A stretch of 64,000 nt of DNA from positions 496,001 to 560,000 of the forward strand of contig JAZGUH010000327.1 of the NCBI GenBank assembly GCA_037893225.1, written 5' to 3'. A model generated the notes under the pieces. That model did no database searches and was not told the DNA's origin. It worked only from the letters and a program-made list of their open reading frames with translations. The DNA comes from Hippasteria phrygiana (taxonomy: Eukaryota; Echinodermata; Asteroidea; Valvatida; Goniasteridae). Numbering within the stretch: position 1 is the stretch's first letter; every line of letters starts with the position of its first letter. Shown one piece after another: positions 42,094 through 53,324 of the stretch. The translations under genes and the position numbers were made by a program.

Positions 42094-42550
42094 AGCAGTG
42101 TTTCCATTGGACTTTTTCTTCCGCGGCCTCATGAAAACTTACCGTGACATGCCTTCGTGTTATTCTACCGTGCATTCCCATTTGGACTTTTATGTGAACG
42201 GATGAAAACCGTACAGGGTCGTCTGTCGGTTCACTCCACTGCAAAGCATGTAATCACATGTGGGCGTTGAAACCATACCACCATTTTCGCGCACACGCTG
42301 GCGATAATCCACTGTGTAGTTGACAGTTGCCGTAATAAGTTGCATTGTTTAAACAATGGTTTTTCCGCGTGGTCGCTGTAGTTCTACAGTGAAGGGCGCT
42401 GTTTCCATCGTCCCTGATGACTTTTCGCGACTGCGTGGATATCTTCCGCGACTGCTTTCAGCCTGGTTGTTTTACATCGAGGTCGCGGTAAGTTGACAGG
42501 GACGAAAGTCGTGGTAGATTGACAAAAATAAGTCCAATGGAAACACGGCT
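42094..42550. mobile_element. MITE with GTGTTTCCATTGGACTT ends
   Basis: AGCAGTGTTTCCATTGGACT and AGTCCAATGGAAACACGGCT are mirrored, flanked by TTT on both sides. 457 bp, non-coding. The tips resemble the Harbinger-like elements at 8884 and 55153. Confidence 0.65.
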
Positions 42551-42575
42551 TTTAATTTGCCACCCCATGTTAATA

Positions 42576-43014
42576 TGTGACTGGCTCTGCAAAAAGGGGT
42601 ATTATGTCGCAAAATTTGAAAAATGAGTTATATACATAGTTGAATTTGTCATCCTAAGCCTAAATTTGGTGTGGGTTTGACCCATGTGGCATTTTGTGTT
42701 CTCGAGATATCTTGGAATTTGTATACTCCTATTCTCCAATTTAACGGAAGTGCATATAGAGATATAGGCCTTTAAACACAAAGTGCAAAGAAATAAGATA
42801 AAAGTAATTTTTATCAACATTGATTTGTTCATCTTTATTCATCAATATTAATGTTTCTGAAAATAAATTCTGAAAATATAGATATAACAAAAGCCAACAA
42901 ACCAAAAACAAAAAATATCACTTATGTGAAGATATTTTCGCCCACTACATAGAACAGCCCTGTGTGTGTTTTCACATAGTGCGACATAATACCCTTTTTT
43001 TGTGGAGCGGGTCA
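42576..43014. mobile_element. MITE with TGTGACTGGCTCTGCAAAAA ends
   Basis: TGTGACTGGCTCTGC and GGGTATTATGTCGCA at the left are mirrored by TGCGACATAATACCC and GTGGAGCGGGTCA at the right; 439 bp. The tip matches the element at 60961-61218. Confidence 0.6.
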
Positions 43015-44103
43015 AATATGTCCATATGGATCATCTACTTGTATGTAGCAGCATGTACAAATAGTCAAAAAAGCGAATGAAGATGGACTACATGAACATG
43101 CATAACACCATTTGGAATGAACTTGATTTATTAACCATGAGAGTGGTCTTGATTCTACCAAAATCCAACGCGGAAAAATCCAACACGGAAAAATCCAACA
43201 CAGGTCTGGTTTGGCATGATTTTGATTGCTTCAGTACAGTCGAGCCTGAGCACCATTACTTTGCATGGGGCTCAATATCTCAGTTTTGTACAAAGCACAA
43301 AGAACGTGCCATTCATTTACTGCACAGTGTTGGAGTGTGGCTAGTCCTAGAGGTTTCCAAGAAGAAAAAAAATGGAATGGAGATTTAAAGCAAAATATGC
43401 CCATGCCATGGACTAATAGATATTGAGACTAAGGTAAGTTTTGAGCAAAATTGTGGAGCCTTTACTCAGAGGACACATTTTAGTGACTTCATACTTGTGC
43501 ATACATGTAGTACATTGTGTACTAAATATAGTCGGTGAACTTTACATTTTCAGTGCTCAGTATTCTTGGCAAGTGTAGCAGGTATGCATGTGTCCTGAAT
43601 TATTAATGTTCCCTCACTCCACGAGATTTTATGAAATAAAGGGAAGCATGCCTACAGTATCGTAGACAGCCATCCGATGCTGAAGGGAAGTCTGAGTCTG
43701 GTTGGCCGTCTCCAACTCTGTGTGACCCTATAGCACGCAAACAAGTTTCTCAGCAGTGTTGCACAGGTACTTGGCAGCATCCCTGCATTGAAACCTAATC
43801 AGTCAAGGAGTTTTCTGCCAGTCGGTCACGGTACAGTATAGAGGGAAAACATTTCAAGGAAACTTTGTATTAGCCTGCAATCCTGTGGCCATATACATAC
43901 ATGTACACTGCATGCACTGTCAAAGAGGTTGGGTCTAGTCGCACCTTTAAAAAGACTACAGGATTTCAGTATGCCCTAAAGACAACACTGTACGTGTAAG
44001 TTCTTTTCTTTTTTTGTCTCGTTTTGTTTTGACAATATGTTTGGTTTGGTTGGTTTGGTTGGTTTGGTTAGCTTAAACGTACAGTTGTAGTATACATATC
44101 ATT
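43015..44103 (+). other. Intron sequence, no gene seen
   Basis: Contains a diverged MITE relic (about 43190-43350) and a TTGGTTTGG microsatellite at 44038-44068. A 103-residue frame at 43077-43388 overlaps the relic and is not credible as a gene. Confidence 0.45.
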
Positions 44104-44336
44104 TTCTAGTAGTCTGGTTCCCTGACCATACTTTAGACAAAACGAAACAATTTATAGAGTCCAGGAATTATCAGGTCGGGGAACTAGACTATTTCAAATG
44201 ATTGTCGGCCGACAATCGTTGCAAAACGATATAAATTTCCACTTTCCTTAACGACAGCACACCAGGTGCCATGATTTCACAGGATGCTTGAGACTGCTAT
44301 TTACTTACAGTCTAGTACAGTATTTCGTAATACAGT
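44104..44336. mobile_element. MITE-A family copy, partial
   Basis: TAGTCTGGTTCCCTGACC to TCGGGGAACTAGACTA, then CAGCACACCAGGTGCCATGA and GTATTTCGTAATAC. It lacks the CCCCCAAATCC half seen in other copies and runs straight into the Ngaro-type element. Confidence 0.6.
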
Positions 44337-44608
44337 TTTCCGGTGCTTGTCTCCGGAGAACACACTTTGGCCCCGGGGGGAGTGAGTTTGGGTTATCCAA
44401 TCTCAGTAACAGCGTGACGCGCATGTAAGCATCCAATCGCATGGGAGAACGCAGCGCGCGACTGGGTTCTTTGCGCGGGATTCCTTCACTGTTCTTTGGT
44501 TTCACCACCGTAGACGTTTGCTAAAAAATTTTGGTCAAGTTTTTTAGTAAAAAATTTCATTTTTAAGTTAACTTAAAATTCTACGTGTGACTCAACTCAT
44601 ACGTTGCG

Positions 44609-45148
44609 ATGCCGAGAGGCCGTGGGAGAAAGCGGAAAGCGTGGGATATCGGCGGGGTCGACGCAGGGCTGATGAATTCGGAGAGAGTGACGGCGGAGTT
44701 TCTCATCGTCCGAGTCAAACCGCACAGTACGCCCGTGCAATACGGCCGGGCGTTGCTTGATATCAACCCGTACCCGCGCCCATGTCGGACCTGGCATGCA
44801 TGCAGCACAGGCTCAGCTACTAACGGCCCTGCCGCAGGGCGCCCTCTCTCGACCGGAGAAGCGATCGATCATGGCGGAGCTAGTCACAGTTACACTCCAT
44901 GGAGAAAGCGGCATCGTCTCCGAGCTTGCCATGCCAAGCATGTCAACCGGAACGCTGTCGGCGGTCTCGGCTTCAACAATGCCATCAATGGCCATGCCGT
45001 CAACGCCTCAGCAAACATTGTGAGTGGGACAACCTCGGCGGCGGCCGGCTTGGCCACGGACATTTCTTCAACGGCGGCCGGCGTGTCCACAAGTATTACT
45101 TTAAGTAACGCCAGGGGTGTTCACAACCACAGCTGCTGCAGCTCGTGA
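44609..45148 (+). CDS. Possible gag-like ORF of the Ngaro-type element
   Basis: A 179-codon open frame starting MPRGRGRKRKAWDIGG, basic at the N-terminus, later rich in Ala, Ser, Thr and Asn. I recognise no domain. Its position ahead of the reverse transcriptase suggests the gag-like first ORF of DIRS-group elements. Another frame at 44757-45023 is equally open, so a frameshift inside is likely. Confidence 0.4.
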   Translation: MPRGRGRKRKAWDIGGVDAGLMNSERVTAEFLIVRVKPHSTPVQYGRALLDINPYPRPCRTWHACSTGSATNGPAAGRPLSTGEAIDHGGASHSYTPWRKRHRLRACHAKHVNRNAVGGLGFNNAINGHAVNASANIVSGTTSAAAGLATDISSTAAGVSTSITLSNARGVHNHSCCSS

Positions 45149-45734
45149 TGACGTCCCTTAGGCACAGGGTCTACCTAGAGGCTCCATTCCGACCACCCAG
45201 CCTGCCCCATCCTACTTCCAAGCAGGACGGAGGCGTACCAGGATCATCCGGGTTCCATGATGGTAGGACCAAATCACCGCCCACTCGGTGAGTCTAGCGC
45301 CGGTAACCATGGTAACTGGCCGGTCTTTGGTAGTTTCTTTCACCAGCTACTTTTGGGGTGTCTAGGGGTAGGCCTATTCTTATGTCTGGCCTTATGCCTG
45401 GCCTTGGGGTGGATGAGGCCCCTGGTTTAAGTTTGTGACCCCTAAGTCTTTTCTGGCCTACTGTTCTAGCTTTAAAAATGTGTGATGGCCAACATGCACA
45501 TTGAGTTGGATCTACTTTGGAGAGTCATATCCCCCCCCCCTTTTTTTTTCCAGGAGAGGCGGGGGAAGAGGAAAGAGGAAAAAAAAAAAAAAAAAAGTAG
45601 CGGATTGTTATGCCGCTCAACTTGATGGGTGTGCACCATGGGCAATCATTGCCTGTGCTCTTAGATCACACACCAGTGAATTTATCAGTATTATTGCTTC
45701 TTCTAAATACCCATTGACTGCTGCCGCAGGGTGT

Positions 45735-46560
45735 TTACGCGATGGGTTTTCAATTGGATTCAGAGTAGGGTTTTGTGGGCCTCGTTTAAATGCAGATTGC
45801 TCTCAATCATCAGTCCATTAAACATATATTGGCGTTGCGCTAGAATTGCTGTTTGAGGAGGTTTAGGTTGGGCCGCATGGCAGGGCCATTCTCGGAAAAC
45901 CGATTGGAGCCTTCAGATTTTCCCTTCGGGCTCATACAAAAATCCGTTTCGGCAGCTTCAGGTTATTTCAAATTCTGTCATATCCAGAGTCTAGGTCCAT
46001 AAACGATGGGATTATTAAACAGCTTTGAGCAGTCCAGTATAAAACTTCGATGAGGCATTTAATCTTCTAGTCAGGGCTGGGTTTGGCGCGTTGTTGGCCA
46101 ACACTGATATCAAATTGCTTTTCGCCTCCAACCAATTAACCCTGAGAATGTTTGTCTCTGGGCACTAAGTTGCTTGACACGTACTGAGTAGACAAGACCT
46201 TAACCATGGGGGCTTCTTGTTTCCAGCTCTGTTTGATACCTTTTCCACTTTCTTGGAGTGGGCCATAAGATAGCAGTCTGGGTGCGAGAGCCTGCCATTA
46301 CGCTGATGATTTCCTGTTTGTGGGGGGGTACACACTCATTGGGACGGTCTTCATGTCATGAATTTCTTGCCGGCTTCAGAGCAGGGACTTAGGGGTACCA
46401 CTGGCAGAGGACATAACGCTCGAGCCATTGACTCAGTTGACATTTCGGGGGCTAAAAATAAATTCAGTTCTGCATTTGGTTTCAGTTTTTTGGGACAAAT
46501 TGCGCATGATATCCGAGATTGTAGTAGTCCAGTCTCGGCAGTAGTCCAGTCTATAAAAAA
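45735..46560 (+). pseudogene. DIRS/Ngaro-type reverse transcriptase, broken
   Basis: Readable pieces: LRDGFSIGFRVGFCGP (45738 on), GFGALLANTDIKLLF with the first catalytic Asp at 46106-46108, FPALFDTFSTFLEWAIR, HYADDFLFVGG with YADD at 46299-46310, and DLGVPLAEDITLEP followed by LTFRGLKINSV in the YADD frame. The thumb motif G-PLA-DKT-GP---L-FLGL is characteristic of DIRS-group enzymes. At least three frame changes and several stops separate these pieces. A following A-rich tract (about 46550-46615) precedes a connection-like piece (IRRAIALGRAFYDG, HLILPHKERPADLNMW). Confidence 0.75.
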
Positions 46561-46879
46561 AATTAAAAAAAATAAAAAATAAAAAAAATAAATAAAAAAA
46601 TAAAAAATAAAATAACACTACAGTTCCCATTGGTTCACTTTCATTCATTCGCAGAGCTATTGCCCTGGGTCGGGCATTCTATGACGGCTATTAGAATTAT
46701 TGATAGTGCCAAGAAGCCGGGCACTTGATCCTCCCTCACAAGGAGCGACCAGCAGATTTGAACATGTGGCAAATCTTCTTACAATGTTCATTGGGAAGGC
46801 TATAAATCCAGATCAGTTTTAGATACATTTCACAAATGAGAGCTACGACAGGGGTGACCCATTTTTTATCAATTTCGAC

Positions 46880-47236
46880 AACAAGCGGGATTACAGTCCT
46901 CTTGGCTCGTTCCTAGCGGACATGTTGCTGCGTTTTTTAGCGCACCTGCATTATTGGGTGGCTCCGTCTTCATTTAGCACGTACATTTCAGTGCTGCCTT
47001 TTTGCACAAACTAACTGGGTGGCCGATCCTCTGATAGTTTCATGGTCATTGCTTAGGGAGGGATGTAGTGGACAACACTGCATGCCTAACACTAGCGTCC
47101 GGTTACGGCAGACCTGCTGGGGATACTTTGCCCATATTAGGCTCCATCGCCTCGTCGGAGCTCGAAACACTCTTATTTAGTTCGCCTTCCTGCCGGCTTT
47201 TTGTTTGGATTTTCAGGTAGGAGAATTTACGGCTAG

Positions 47237-47273
<37 letters not shown>

Positions 47274-47700
47274 ACAGTGGTCTGCTCACGAAATTGGGAT
47301 TCATTGATGGTCCAGTGTCCAATCGATCATAATTGTCCGATAAAAAAAGAGGGGCGATTCTGTAACGTTGCAGTTTCCTAGATCCCTCGATCCCCCCCTT
47401 TTTGCCCAGCGAGCTGTAATGGGTTATTTCCAATACCGGCCACCAGGGGGGGCCCCCTCTATTGGTACATGCTGACAGTTCCCCGTTAACCACATATCAG
47501 TTCGGCACATGCTATAGAAGTGTTTTGAGGCTTTGGGGGTGCCCACTCTAGACTTTCGGGGTCACAGCTTTCGCATAGGCGCAGCCACATCTGCAGCATT
47601 ATTTGGCATTTTAGTCTCAGACATTCAGTCATAGGGGTCGATGGAAGTCGCCGGCTGAAAAATTATACATCCGGCTTTTGAAAGTCTGGTCCCCTTAGTT
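46880..47700 (+). pseudogene. Tyrosine recombinase of the Ngaro-type element, broken
   Basis: N-terminal (SAM-like) part: SFLADMLLRFLAHLHYWVAP then SSFSTYISVL, matching FLA-L---GLA-STI-TYLSA of DIRS-group recombinases. Then RPVTADLLG, a hydrophobic helix piece (GFLFGFSG) and VGEFT. The catalytic C-terminus reads FRGHSFRIGAAT with His at 47563-47565 and Arg at 47572-47574 (H-x-x-R), followed by ALFGILVSDIQS. A 30-base A run (47242-47271) interrupts the domain directly after VGEFT. Confidence 0.75.
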
Positions 47701-47949
47701 GATATACTGTGCTAATTGCCATTCACCATAACAACCAACTTGGCAGATCCCTTAACCCTCCTATACTTATAACTATCACAGCCTATCAAAAACTCTAAAC
47801 ACCAACTCTGACAGTTTGTGTGTGTTTTAATCTGACATTTGATAGGTTTTTGATCTGTACAGCAGCTGGGTCGATTTTGGCCCTGAGAACTGGAGGGTAA
47901 TTAAGTTGCCAAGGCCTTGCTCTCCCGGTTTTTCTTTGTTTTTGTTCCA

Positions 47950-48480
47950 ACAGGCACGACACGTACACGGGTGTTGGTGATAGCATAGTGTCTCTAACAG
48001 CTCTCTCTGATCCTCGCTGCCCTTCCACCGGGTGCCTTATGTGGTTTGGCGTTTGGGGAGCCAGGATTTCATCGTTGGGACCTATTATCAGCCGTCACCT
48101 CAACAAAGAACCGGTTCCCAACACCATTGCCGTTCTTTTAAGAACAATTGATTTGTTTGTTACGCCTGGGTAGAGTAGAGATTTACGCTCTAAGATAGAG
48201 GAGGGTATCCGAATCATTGCCACCTGCTTCCTTACGTGTGGTTTGACACCTTGTTGAGGCTATTCCTTTCAGAGAGCTGTAGCTGGGTGGGGGCAAATTG
48301 ATTGTGTGTACCTGAACAAGTTTGTTCATAGCCTGTGCAGACCTGGGCAACGCTCATGCTATTGTGCATTCCCATAGCATAAATCCATCTCAACACTCTG
48401 TATTGGTGAGATGGCTTGCACTTGTCCAGATCGGGCATTGTGTTGTTTTGCGATTACCTACACAACGGGCTTTCCCCCTT
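47950..48480 (+). pseudogene. SGNH-hydrolase domain of the Ngaro-type element, broken
   Basis: Starting near 47958 the frame reads DTYTGVGDSIVSLTALSDPR with the block I GDS at 47976-47984, then MWFGVWGARISSLGPIISRH and PNTIAVLLRTIDLFVTP, where the usual G-T-N-D block is changed to RTID. Further on, in another frame, DGLHLSRSG at 48410-48436 is the block V Asp/His motif. Ngaro-like elements are known to carry an SGNH-type hydrolase of uncertain role. A stop directly before DGLHLS and a frameshift show it is dead. Confidence 0.65.
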
Positions 48481-48559
48481 TTTCGCTATGAATCAGGGGC
48501 CCTCCTCTAACTGTGCGGGTTTATGGCTTTAACTTGGGGTGTTGTTCGGCTACAGTAAA

Positions 48560-48560
<1 letters not shown>

Positions 48561-48609
<49 letters not shown>
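48561..48609 (+). repeat. 49-base G homopolymer
   Basis: Uninterrupted G from 48561 to 48609 near the 3' end of the Ngaro-type element. The exact length is uncertain because such runs assemble poorly. It can form G-quadruplexes. Confidence 0.9.
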
Positions 48610-48611
<2 letters not shown>

Positions 48612-49074
48612 TGGCAAGTTTCCTCATTGGAAACTTGTTTGGTGAGATTTTACTATGTAAGCAAGGAACTGCCTCATTTACAGCCTTGGGACTTCTTCCC
48701 AGGGCCTGCCTCTGCGTATCTTGCACAGGTGGAAATGGGGCAGGGCCCAATTTGGGAGGTTGGCCGTGCAGACACATTCCTGCACGTGGGGGTTGGCATT
48801 TCTTGCCAACCACGAAATCTCGCTGGACACTTAGTGTGTAGACTTTTGGGGAGGTTGTGAGGTTTAATTCACACCTTTAACGTTAAGTGCTTTTATGTAA
48901 TTTAACTACATAGTTTTCAAGTCGGCAGAAAGGCCCTAGATGTAATTGCTAATTAAGAGGAAGTGTTTGTTTATTATCATGTTCTACCTCTAAGTTTATC
49001 GATCGTACATCTCATGTACATGTTCACTGTTAACTTAAAGTCAGTTACACAAATGTACTCTGAATGTTCCACCT

Positions 49075-49223
49075 TTAACCCTTACCCTCCAGGGCATGTT
49101 TGCGAGAACCCTGCCAGACGCATCAGATTGTATACTTTGTCACATTGACTTGTGCGGAGAGTGCAGCAAAGTGGAGCTGTCAGCACAGATGCACTGTGCT
49201 GCGTCTGGCAGGGTTAGGGTTAA
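49075..49223. mobile_element. TTAACCCTAACCCT MITE, copy 3
   Basis: TTAACCCTTACCCTCCAGGG to CTGGCAGGGTTAGGGTTAA, 149 bp, contains the unbroken TACTTTGTCACATTGACTTG that is split at 39832. Confidence 0.75.
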
Positions 49224-49539
49224 GTAAATTCTGTGTGTTTGAAGTTAAAAAGCATTTGGAAGACTTTTTACTTGCCTAAGGTGGTTGTTTTCAAGTTCTG
49301 GAAAGATTTCCTATATAAATGTAACGATATGACCTTAATGTGCAACCTGGTTTCATTCGGGTGCATATGAGAATATTTGAAGGAGAAATAAAACTCGGTG
49401 GTGAAGTCCGAGAGAACTGGCACTATGGTTTCCGTGTAATCTCTCTCCCTCCGGGGCTAATGATTTGATGTTTGCAAATGATGTATACCACATTGTACCT
49501 TTAAGTCTGGTGTGGTTGGGTTTTTAGTTTGACTTATAT

Positions 49540-50237
49540 GGGTCATTCCATAAATTTGGGGTCCAAAAGTGACATTTTTTGGGTGTCCCTGTCACACCTC
49601 ACCTGTTTAATTTCCATTAAGTAACATTCAAATTGACTTCACATAACTTTTTACTTGTTTGGCAGGTACTTTGCGGAAGGCAAATTTTTTTCAGGTCCAT
49701 ATTTGTCCCTCGCACCACATTGGCGAAATTGTGCCGACACCCATCCATTCAAAATCGTCTAGTGATGAGACCCCTACAAAAGTAGCTAAAACATACTAAA
49801 ATTAAGTTGGAGATTATTTTGACCTCGGCACAGTCCACTAGGTAGGCAGGGACCATTTATCTGCTGGGTCATCACAGTGTCCCTGTTACATCCAGAACCT
49901 GTTGTGAGGCAATTTCAGTTCTTTTCACTATGTGTATATTTCAGTTCTTTTGCTATGCTTTCAGTTCTTTTGCTATTTCTTACCTGAAATACAAGTGAAT
50001 CAGTGTAGCTATAAATGATGGTGTACCCGAGTGTGACATTTGCTACGTCGAAACATACATTGTATTTTTAAACAATTCCCTTTTAACCTTATAAAAATAT
50101 GTATGGTTCCATTTTGTGGTCAGTTAGTAATATGCAGAGAAGGTTTGTCCAAATCAAATCTTGAAACAATACTGAAAGATTTAAAAGAGTTATGTAACTG
50201 GAAATGTAGTTTGTGTCCCAACTTCATGGAATGACCC
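49540..50237. mobile_element. GGGTCATTCCA element, 698 bp
   Basis: GGGTCATTCCATAAATT and ATGGAATGACCC are mirrored. Inside, CTTTTGCTATGCTTTCAGTT-like units repeat three times near 49917-49978. Non-coding. Related tips lie at 62381-63550. Confidence 0.55.
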
Positions 50238-50883
50238 TGCTGAATGTGTATCTAGGGGCAAAAAATATATAGTTTGTTTTCTCCATAATATGTGATTGTT
50301 TTATTTGACGAAAAGCTCTTAAAAACTATAAGGTCGAGTAAACAGGAGAATTGACCTATCGCTGTAGATTAATATACATGTAGGTTTTCCCGGCCAATTT
50401 CACTATGTTTTCGTTCATTTTAATGCCTGGCTCATTCAATTTAGATTGAAATTGAATGATCATGCAAATCGTCATTCGAAAATCAAAAATAATCATTTAA
50501 TTTCACTATCCGAGCATTCTATCGTCTTTTAGCTTCACTCGTGCCTGTAAAAGATGCATTTAAATTAAAGTATCATAATATTATTGTTCATTCAATTTCA
50601 TCAGGACCATCAGTAAGGGGTTGATCGGGCATTTATTTTCATTAATGGGAAAACACATTTCACCTTTTTTCAAGCACAATGTTTTTCTGCATGTCCGTAT
50701 TCCTGCATGTCTGTATTCCTATAAAAATCTGAGTTATCTCAATGTAAATCATATCTGACGTCTTCAATCCGTATAGATGCACACCTTTTTTTCTTAATAA
50801 CTAAGTCTTCAGACAGATAAGATTGCGAGCCTATGGGAGGGGAGTTGTGATCGTCTGATGGAATCGGCCCAAGAAAACAAATT
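50238..50883 (+). other. Intron sequence, no gene seen
   Basis: A/T-rich with several ATTCAAT / ATTGAAT runs; no ends or frames recognised. Confidence 0.4.
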
Positions 50884-51763
50884 AGGGGCCGTCGATAAAG
50901 TACGTACGCACGAAATGCCAACTTTTTTGACCCCCCCCCCTGTACGCATGGCATACGCAGTGGCTCCAACCACCCCCCCCCCCCCTGTACGCATACGCAT
51001 TCCATATCTCTTTTTGACTTCTCAGACTACCCTATTCTAGCATCATTAAACGTCACAGTACACCTGCTGTAGTAGTATGATTCGCATGTTGCATCCAAAG
51101 TCTAAAATAAATCACAAAATGTTCACAGAAAAAAAAATGCAAACATTTGTATTAACGGACCTGGAAATGACTGAACAGTGATATATCTTGAACCAAAATG
51201 GCAGTCAATGATGACATGAACCAAAAAAGGAAAAAAAATACCCTGATACACTATTTTTTGCATAGTTTGCTCTTGACGTTTCATGAGTGGTTTATTGAGA
51301 TAGTGAATAACGCTTTTCACAAAAATGTGTTTGAACAAGAGGCAGTTGATATACAAGACGTATATCTTTTCTTTTTTTTTTTTTTTTTTACCTCCAGTAC
51401 AAGAGCGATTTTGGACAGCACGCGGGTGAAATTGATACAAGTACGTGTATACGTTTCTGGTGTACACTGCTGGTTTATAAAGCAGTTTTTTTGTTGCGGT
51501 CTAAAAATAGGCTGGAGTTGGCTGGTTTTGGTTGGGGTGAAGGGTACTGTGTTATAACCGTTTTTTGATGCACAAAAAAAAGCTGGTCCTGGTAGTTATT
51601 TATATGAGATAGTACATTGATTTCATGACAATTCATTAAAAGCTAATTGTCGGTTGCGTACGGTATGTATTGGCTTGGACCCCCCCTCCCCACCTGTATG
51701 CATGGTGTACGCAATGTCAACAATCCCCCCTTCGTGCGTACATACTTTATGGACGGCCCCTTA
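50884..51763. mobile_element. TIR element, AGGGGCCGTCSATAAAGTA ends
   Basis: AGGGGCCGTCGATAAAGTAC with GTACGCACGAA at the left is mirrored by TTCGTGCGTACATACTTTAT and GGACGGCCCCT at the right. Next to each end is a CCCCCC / TGTACGCATGG / CATACGC block. 880 bp, no transposase. Confidence 0.65.
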
Positions 51764-53324
51764 CCCAAGAGAAGTGTTCCCAATGGTACAACCATTGCCA
51801 AACATACATGCCCCGATGTCTTGCACATGAAGAGATTGATGGGTGAATCAGAACGAAAAAGAACAGTAAACGAAGTTAAAAGTTAAAGAATTCATAAACA
51901 TGTCAACATTTAACATGACCCTATTTTTTGGTCAAACTTTAAAACAAAGATTAAAAGTAAAAAAGAAAATTCCTTAGCCTTTTTCATTTCATTAGATCGT
52001 AACATCTATCCCGCATATCAGTTCAGATGTTACATTATAAATGTTACAAAATTTACCATTATAATTTTTACAAATTGTTTACAAAACTTAAGAAGTCAGT
52101 AGGAAAATATATATCAATTTAAAAAATCTGATTAATTTGAATGACCATTTTGATGAAAATTATTGCCAATAAACGAATAAGAAAAGAAAAGCATAGTCAT
52201 ACGTCCTGCACACCTACGTTCACTAATTTGAATGCCCAAACGGTGAAAAAGGAACCTTAATTTGATCAGGTACATGTGTAAAAACCATGCGAATTTGAAT
52301 GACCAATAGCGAAAATGATCAGAAAAATTCAAAAATCGGCCGGGAAAACCTATAGAATTGTGAATTACAGGCCATTCATATAGTAGGGGGTGGTAAACTC
52401 CAAGGTCAAAATTTGAAGACGTCCATTTGGGAAATGATTAACACTATCAATACAAGCATTTTGACACCAAAAAGTAATGCTGTATCTCTTAAATAACCCC
52501 CCCACCCCTTGAAATTCAAAATTAACGCCAAAAAAACCCAAAACTGCTACAAATGGAAACATTTGAGTCACAGTGGCATGTAGAAAACTTAGGAAGATGC
52601 CAGCCTGTCAAGGCTTTGCTGGAATTTCTCATATTCCAGAAATGTTCGGTCAAGGGGCTAAACAAGTCACAGGCATACAATATTAGCACTTTACAAATGC
52701 TTTAATGCCGACTGAGCGTGTAAACCTTGATTTTGTATTATACAGATTTCGTATAATCCAGTGCGTATAATACAGATTCATTTTTTGCCCGGGGTGGGGG
52801 GTTATTTTCATCCTAGATACCCACTTCCTGTGCGAAATATCTTCCAAATGACCCAATGCATCACCCCTGAAGTGGACGTAATAATATTCCAAAATTTTGG
52901 TTTTCATCCCTATTATCACCCCATACTAATTCATATTCATAGTTGAATGATGCGGATTGTGCAAAATCTGAAACAAAAACTACCCCACAAAATTGAACTG
53001 GGTTGTCCTAGGGGGCTTAAACTCACAAGTGGTCATAGGACATCATGCATACATGTACATGTAGGCTTGGAGAGTGCAATACACCACAGTGACATCAAAC
53101 AGCATCAGCAACTTCGCAAATCAAGCCAGCCCATCACACCATCTTCTGCCAAATGATGCTTCAGCCACAAACTCACCAAAATAAAGGCTTGATGCAAACC
53201 TCTTGCATCTGAAGTGACCTGGAGTTAAATGATAAAAGCTAGTACAACCTGACATTTTGATCCTAGAATAGAAGCAAAGGCTAATCTTAAATGTAGTATA
53301 CAGCAGAAGTCAAAAAACAAAATT
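51764..53324 (+). other. Intron sequence, no gene seen
   Basis: At about 52735-52780 short direct repeats of TATTATACAGATT / CGTATAATACAGATTC occur, perhaps a terminus of a decayed element. Nothing else recognised. Confidence 0.45.

Larger units (their letters stand above)
44337..48900 (+). mobile_element. Decayed DIRS-group (Ngaro-type) retrotransposon
   Basis: Four domains lie in the order expected for Ngaro-like elements: an N-terminal basic (gag-like) frame, a DIRS-type reverse transcriptase with YADD, a tyrosine recombinase with GHSFRIGAAT, and an SGNH-hydrolase with GDS and DGLHLS. All are broken by stops and frameshifts. G+C content and CpG are visibly higher than in surrounding intron. 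The borders are approximate because I could not identify the split direct repeats. No LTRs and no DDE integrase are present. Confidence 0.75.

Noticed and set aside
43077..43388. 103-codon frame
   Set aside because: Contains a triple NTEKS repeat and a diverged MITE; no conserved domain.
44609..45148. A host gene encoding an Arg/Gly-rich protein
   Set aside because: The frame lies directly upstream of DIRS-type reverse transcriptase remnants and has a competing open frame; a gag-like ORF is more likely.
48550..48860. Poly-Gly and poly-Pro frames
   Set aside because: They are produced by the G homopolymer at 48561-48609.
44337..48900. Endogenous retrovirus
   Set aside because: No LTRs, protease, DDE integrase or envelope features; the tyrosine recombinase and SGNH motifs identify a DIRS-group element.
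51198..51557. 119-codon frame with a poly-Phe stretch
   Set aside because: It crosses a T homopolymer and lies inside a TIR element; no family similarity or splice context.
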